Shown one piece after another: positions 61,039 to 64,000 of a stretch of DNA of 64,000 nucleotides. How positions within the stretch are numbered: position 1 is the first letter of the stretch; every line of letters starts with the position of its first letter. Where the stretch lies: contig NZ_BSEV01000017.1 of assembly GCF_027922005.1 (NCBI RefSeq), forward strand, positions 124,001 to 188,000, read 5' to 3'. A model generated the notes under the pieces. That model saw only the letters and a list, made by a program, of their open reading frames with translations. It was not told the origin of the DNA and made no database searches. Made by a program: the position numbers and the translations under genes. The stretch comes from Streptosporangium carneum (lineage in GTDB: Bacteria; Actinomycetota; Actinomycetes; Streptosporangiales; Streptosporangiaceae).

Positions 61039-62208
61039 TCAAGGCAACAGGCCCAGAATCCGGCCTCCGCGCAGGCCGTTCACGAGCCAGCGGCGGACCA
61101 CGGCGCACGCGAGCGGCAGCGGCACGGTGCCCGCGCCGAGGCCGACCTCGACCAGCAGGTCGAACACCTCGGGCCGCCGGGCCGCCGTGTCGATCGCGGC
61201 GTCGACGAAACCGGGCCGCTGGGCGGCGCGGGCGAGCACGTCGGTGGTGCGAAGGTGCCGTCCGAGGGCCCTGCCCAGTCCCCTGCGGTAGGCGGCCAGC
61301 GGGTCGTCCGCCGCCTGGACCGCGGCCTCGCCCGCGAGCCTGCCGGACAGCAGCGCGTAGTAGATGCCCTCGCCGGTGAGGGGGTTGACGAACCCCGCCG
61401 CGTCACCGGCGAGCATCACCCTGCCCAGGCCCGGCTCGGCCCTGCCGGGGGACAGAGGAAGGTGGTGGGCCCGCAGGTCGCGGGCGGGCAGGTGCGGCAG
61501 CAACTCGGCGAGCCTGCCGTGCAGGACCTCGCGTCCCGGCAGGCCGGTGGCTCGCAGCCTGGGCAGCAGCATCCCGAAACCCACGTTGGCGCTGCCGTCC
61601 CCGACGGGGAACGACCAGGCGTACGCGGGCCATCCGTCCCGTTGCATGGCGATGAGCTGGACGTCGTCCTCCACGGGGACGTCGGCGTAGCCGCGCACGG
61701 CGATCGCGGTGTGCCTGGCGGGGAAGGACCGCACGCCGACGAGACGCCGCACGGTGGAGTTCGCTCCGTCCGCGGCGACGACGGCACGGGCGGTGACGGC
61801 GTCGTCGACGACGACGTGCCCGTCGCGGGCCGCGAGCGCGCGCACGCGGTGACGGCGGACCTCGACGCCTCTCTCCCTGGCGGCGTCGACGAGCCGGGCG
61901 TCGAAGACCGCGCGGGGGACGACGTGGTTGGGCCTGGCGACGGCGGCGTGGACACGGGCCCCGCCGGGGGAGACGATCGACAGGCGACGCGCGGGACGGT
62001 AGTCGGCGATGAGATCCGGGACGCCGAGCAGGGCCAGCTCGTCACGGCCGTGGGCGGCGATGCCGTCCCCACAGGCCTTGTCGCGGGGGAAGTCCGCCTT
62101 GTCGAGCAGCAGCACCCGCGCCTGGGGGCGGAGCTGCTTGGCGCGCAGGGCCGCCGCGGACCCCGCGGGGCCGCCTCCGACGACCACCAGATCCCACACG
62201 TCTTCCAC
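61039..62208 (-). CDS. Geranylgeranyl reductase-family FAD-dependent oxidoreductase
   Basis: A 389-residue flavoprotein: N-terminal Rossmann VVGGGPAGSAAALRA, family motif DKADFPRDKACGDGI, AADGANSTVR, and the second FAD motif LAGDAAGFVNPLTGEGIYYA. Members reduce isoprenoid chains of lipids, quinones or carotenoid-like compounds. No terpene gene is adjacent. Start at 62208. Confidence 0.88.
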   Translation of the reverse strand: MEDVWDLVVVGGGPAGSAAALRAKQLRPQARVLLLDKADFPRDKACGDGIAAHGRDELALLGVPDLIADYRPARRLSIVSPGGARVHAAVARPNHVVPRAVFDARLVDAARERGVEVRRHRVRALAARDGHVVVDDAVTARAVVAADGANSTVRRLVGVRSFPARHTAIAVRGYADVPVEDDVQLIAMQRDGWPAYAWSFPVGDGSANVGFGMLLPRLRATGLPGREVLHGRLAELLPHLPARDLRAHHLPLSPGRAEPGLGRVMLAGDAAGFVNPLTGEGIYYALLSGRLAGEAAVQAADDPLAAYRRGLGRALGRHLRTTDVLARAAQRPGFVDAAIDTAARRPEVFDLLVEVGLGAGTVPLPLACAVVRRWLVNGLRGGRILGLLP

Positions 62209-62311
62209 ACCGGTGAACCTCCCACGGCACGTCCCCGCGAAACCACCCGGCCCGGCCGTCGTGACCGGGGGCGGCCCCGGCGCGCCCCGCCCCCGGTCGG
62301 CGCGATCTCGG

Positions 62312-62848
62312 CTACGCGCGCTCGTAGGTCAGGGCGACGGCGCCGCTGTTGAACCTCCTCGAGCTCAGCAGTTTGAGGTCGACCGGATCGGCGAACAGGG
62401 AGACCCCGCTTCCCAGCACGACCGGATGGACGATCAGGCGATATTCGTCGATGAGGCCGAGCCTGGAAAGCGACTGCGCGAATCCCGCGCCTCCGTGCGC
62501 CAGGATTTCCTTTCCTGGCTGCTTCCGCAAGAGCGCGATCTCCTCGGCGAGGTCTCCGCCCGCCACGCGCGTTCCATTCCAGTCGGCGTCCTTCAGGGTC
62601 TTGGAGAAGACGACTTTGGGGATTTCGTTCATCGGAGGGGCGAACGGCTCGGTCGATTCGGGCCAGTAGTCGGCCATTTCATGATAGGTCGCCCGCCCCA
62701 TGATGTGGGTGCCCGCCTGCCAGAGACCGTCGACGATCCACGTGGTCAGCTCGGCGTCGAAGCTGCGGAAGATCCAGTCGACCTCCCCGCTCGACGTCCC
62801 GACGAACCCGTCGAGCGAGACATTCATTTTAAGAGCGACTTTTCTCAT
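62312..62848 (-). CDS. Dihydrofolate reductase-family protein
   Basis: A 178-residue RibD-C/DHFR-like protein: ALKMNVSLDGFVGTSSGEVD, IMGRATYHEMADYWP, VVFSKTLKDADW, AHGGAGFAQSLSRLGLIDEY and VVLGSGVSLF. The third such gene in the window, of clearly different sequence from the others. Monocistronic. Confidence 0.88.
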   Translation of the reverse strand: MRKVALKMNVSLDGFVGTSSGEVDWIFRSFDAELTTWIVDGLWQAGTHIMGRATYHEMADYWPESTEPFAPPMNEIPKVVFSKTLKDADWNGTRVAGGDLAEEIALLRKQPGKEILAHGGAGFAQSLSRLGLIDEYRLIVHPVVLGSGVSLFADPVDLKLLSSRRFNSGAVALTYERA

Positions 62849-63362
62849 CGATCCCTCCGAGGGTTCTCACCGGAAACGATTCTCCGGCACGATTTGCGAA
62901 CCGGACGGACACCGCCGGAAGACGCGTTCGTCTCAGCCGGAAGGGCCCGTACGGCAGAGGCAATGCTGCCACAGAAGGCCGGTGATCCGATGGACATGCC
63001 GCCGTTTCTCGGAGTCACTCGATGCACAATTCCGACAGATCGACTAATCACCCGAATTTCACATTGAATGTGCTGCAATAATTTCATCCAGGATTTTCGT
63101 GCCCCGTAGGAGGAGGCCCTGGGCGGGCTGTGCCCGTCCTGCCGGCCTTCGCTCCGATGTCCCCGCGCCTGGCGCCTCCCGCCCCGCCCGTCCGGACAGG
63201 CCCGCAGGGAGGACGATGTCCTGATCCGGCCGTCGATTGAGCATTCTGCGATAACTCCCGCCCGTTCCCGGGCCTCATCATGTGGAGGGCACAGCCGGGC
63301 CGCGCGCCCGCGGCCGCGAAGACCACGCCCGAGGACGTCCCCCGCCTCCAAGGAGATCTCGA
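62849..63362. other. Intergenic region, 514 bp, no gene supported
   Basis: Frames here are low-complexity and unconvincing. There is an AT-rich pocket at about 63020-63090, unusual for this chromosome, which may hold promoters of the divergent genes. Confidence 0.5.
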
Positions 63363-64000
63363 ATGGCACGAGACCGTACCGCGCGGGTTCGAGGGGGCAC
63401 GGCGGGACACCTCGCGCCGCGGGCCACGGCCTCGGCGGATCTCCCCCGCCGCAGAGGGCTCGTCGTCCTGCTGAGCGTGCTGGCCGGAGCGCTGGTCGCC
63501 GCGCTGTGGTCCTTCAGGTTCGTCGACGGGGTGATCGGCGACAACGTCGCGAACACGCTGCTCGGCTACGACGCCAAACACACGCAGATCGGAGGGCTGG
63601 TCGCGGGGACCCTCTTCGCCTTCGTCTCGGGCCTGGCTGGCACCTTCACCGCGTGCAACGTCGCCGCCTTCGGCGCGATCGCCCCCATGGCGGGCGCGGG
63701 CGGGGACCGTCCCGTACGGATCAGGGAGACGCTGCGGCCCGTCAGCAGGATCGCGCTCGGCGCGGTCGTGGTCTCCGGGGTCTACGGCGCCGTCGGCGCC
63801 ATGCTCGGCGAACGGCTGCCCCAGCTGTCCACGGCGACGACCGCCTCCGGCCTCCCTCCCCGGCTGGCGCAGGCGTCGGTCGTCTTCGGGGTGATCGGCC
63901 TGGCGTTCGTCTATCTCGGCCTGGCCGCGTTGCGCCTGGTGCCCGACCCCTTCGCGCGCCTGTCACGGCGCTTTCCGCAGGCGCGTCTGGTCGTGATCGG
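63363..64000 (+). CDS. Multi-pass membrane protein, 5' part only (right edge of window)
   Basis: About 212 residues visible, continuing past the window. A basic N-terminus of about 30 residues, then hydrophobic segments: GLVVLLSVLAGALVAALWSF, GLVAGTLFAFVSGLAGTFTA with CNVAAFGAIAPM, VSRIALGAVVVSGVYGAVGA and VVFGVIGLAFVYLGLAALRL. The TACNVAAFGAI stretch with a cysteine in a helix recalls CcdA/DsbD-like transmembrane domains, but this is weak. ATG at 63363 has AAGGAG seven bases upstream. Confidence 0.7.
   Translation, partial: MARDRTARVRGGTAGHLAPRATASADLPRRRGLVVLLSVLAGALVAALWSFRFVDGVIGDNVANTLLGYDAKHTQIGGLVAGTLFAFVSGLAGTFTACNVAAFGAIAPMAGAGGDRPVRIRETLRPVSRIALGAVVVSGVYGAVGAMLGERLPQLSTATTASGLPPRLAQASVVFGVIGLAFVYLGLAALRLVPDPFARLSRRFPQARLVVI

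Noticed and set aside
1-64000. tRNA, rRNA, intact insertion sequences, replication origin
   Set aside because: No tRNA T-loop/acceptor pairs, rRNA segments, complete transposase with terminal repeats or DnaA-box cluster were seen on reading; a dedicated search could still find a missed tRNA.

Overview
The window is 64 kb of very GC-rich DNA with GTG/TTG starts, four-base ATGA/GTGA gene overlaps, and many TetR, MerR, LysR and HxlR regulators. It looks like the chromosome of a soil actinomycete; a Streptosporangiales-type organism is my guess from overall feel, not proof. I see no rRNA, tRNA, CRISPR array or intact mobile element.

Left part (1-8.7 kb): a tightly coupled minus-strand operon for CoA-dependent side-chain degradation of steroid-like acids. 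In transcription order it holds a MaoC-type hydratase half, a DUF35 OB-fold/zinc-ribbon protein, a second MaoC protein, a thiolase-fold retro-aldolase-like protein (Ltp2 type), a DegT-family PLP/PMP enzyme in which histidine replaces the catalytic lysine, an SDR, a thiolase, and a two-domain acyl-CoA dehydrogenase (FadE34 type) that runs off the left edge. A divergent TetR gene resembles KstR2, and the intergenic region carries a perfect match to the published KstR2 box. The ColD/E1-like dehydratase inside this operon is the most unusual item in the window.

8.8-16.3 kb is mixed housekeeping and accessory genes: an HD hydrolase, a DUF418 membrane protein, a NarL-type two-component system, a DoxX protein, an XRE-cupin regulator divergent from a His-rich methyltransferase, a DUF1876 protein and a flavodoxin. 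16.4-25.1 kb looks like an uptake and catabolism locus for an amide or amino-acid derivative: an Asp/Glu racemase, a double Lrp-type regulator, an amidase, a LysR regulator, a YtcJ-like amidohydrolase and a polar amino acid ABC importer (binding protein, permease, ATPase).

25.3-34.8 kb carries an EF-hand protein, a MerR regulator, a secreted beta-lactamase-family hydrolase, an 18-repeat leucine-rich protein with near-identical DNA repeats, and a DHFR-like / YCII / ECF42 sigma factor operon. 34.8-37.2 kb is a scar region: a methyltransferase with an odd N-terminus, a frame that fuses a Tn3 transposase fragment to a tyrosine integrase tail, and a broken WD40 gene.

37.2-57.4 kb is a series of regulator-plus-effector pairs, several with clear palindromic operators: SDR/GlxA/SoxR, a HTH-Clp-N protein behind twin palindromes, TetR/serine hydrolase, LysR/MFS, pentapeptide protein, SIS-domain isomerase, TetR pairs, HxlR/DHFR-like, ABC-F, and TetR/monooxygenase/ABC-2 exporter/DoxX/TrmO. 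57.6-64 kb has a secreted S15 peptidase, a chitin-type deacetylase, a geranylgeranyl-reductase-family flavoprotein, a third DHFR-like protein and the start of a membrane protein cut by the right edge.
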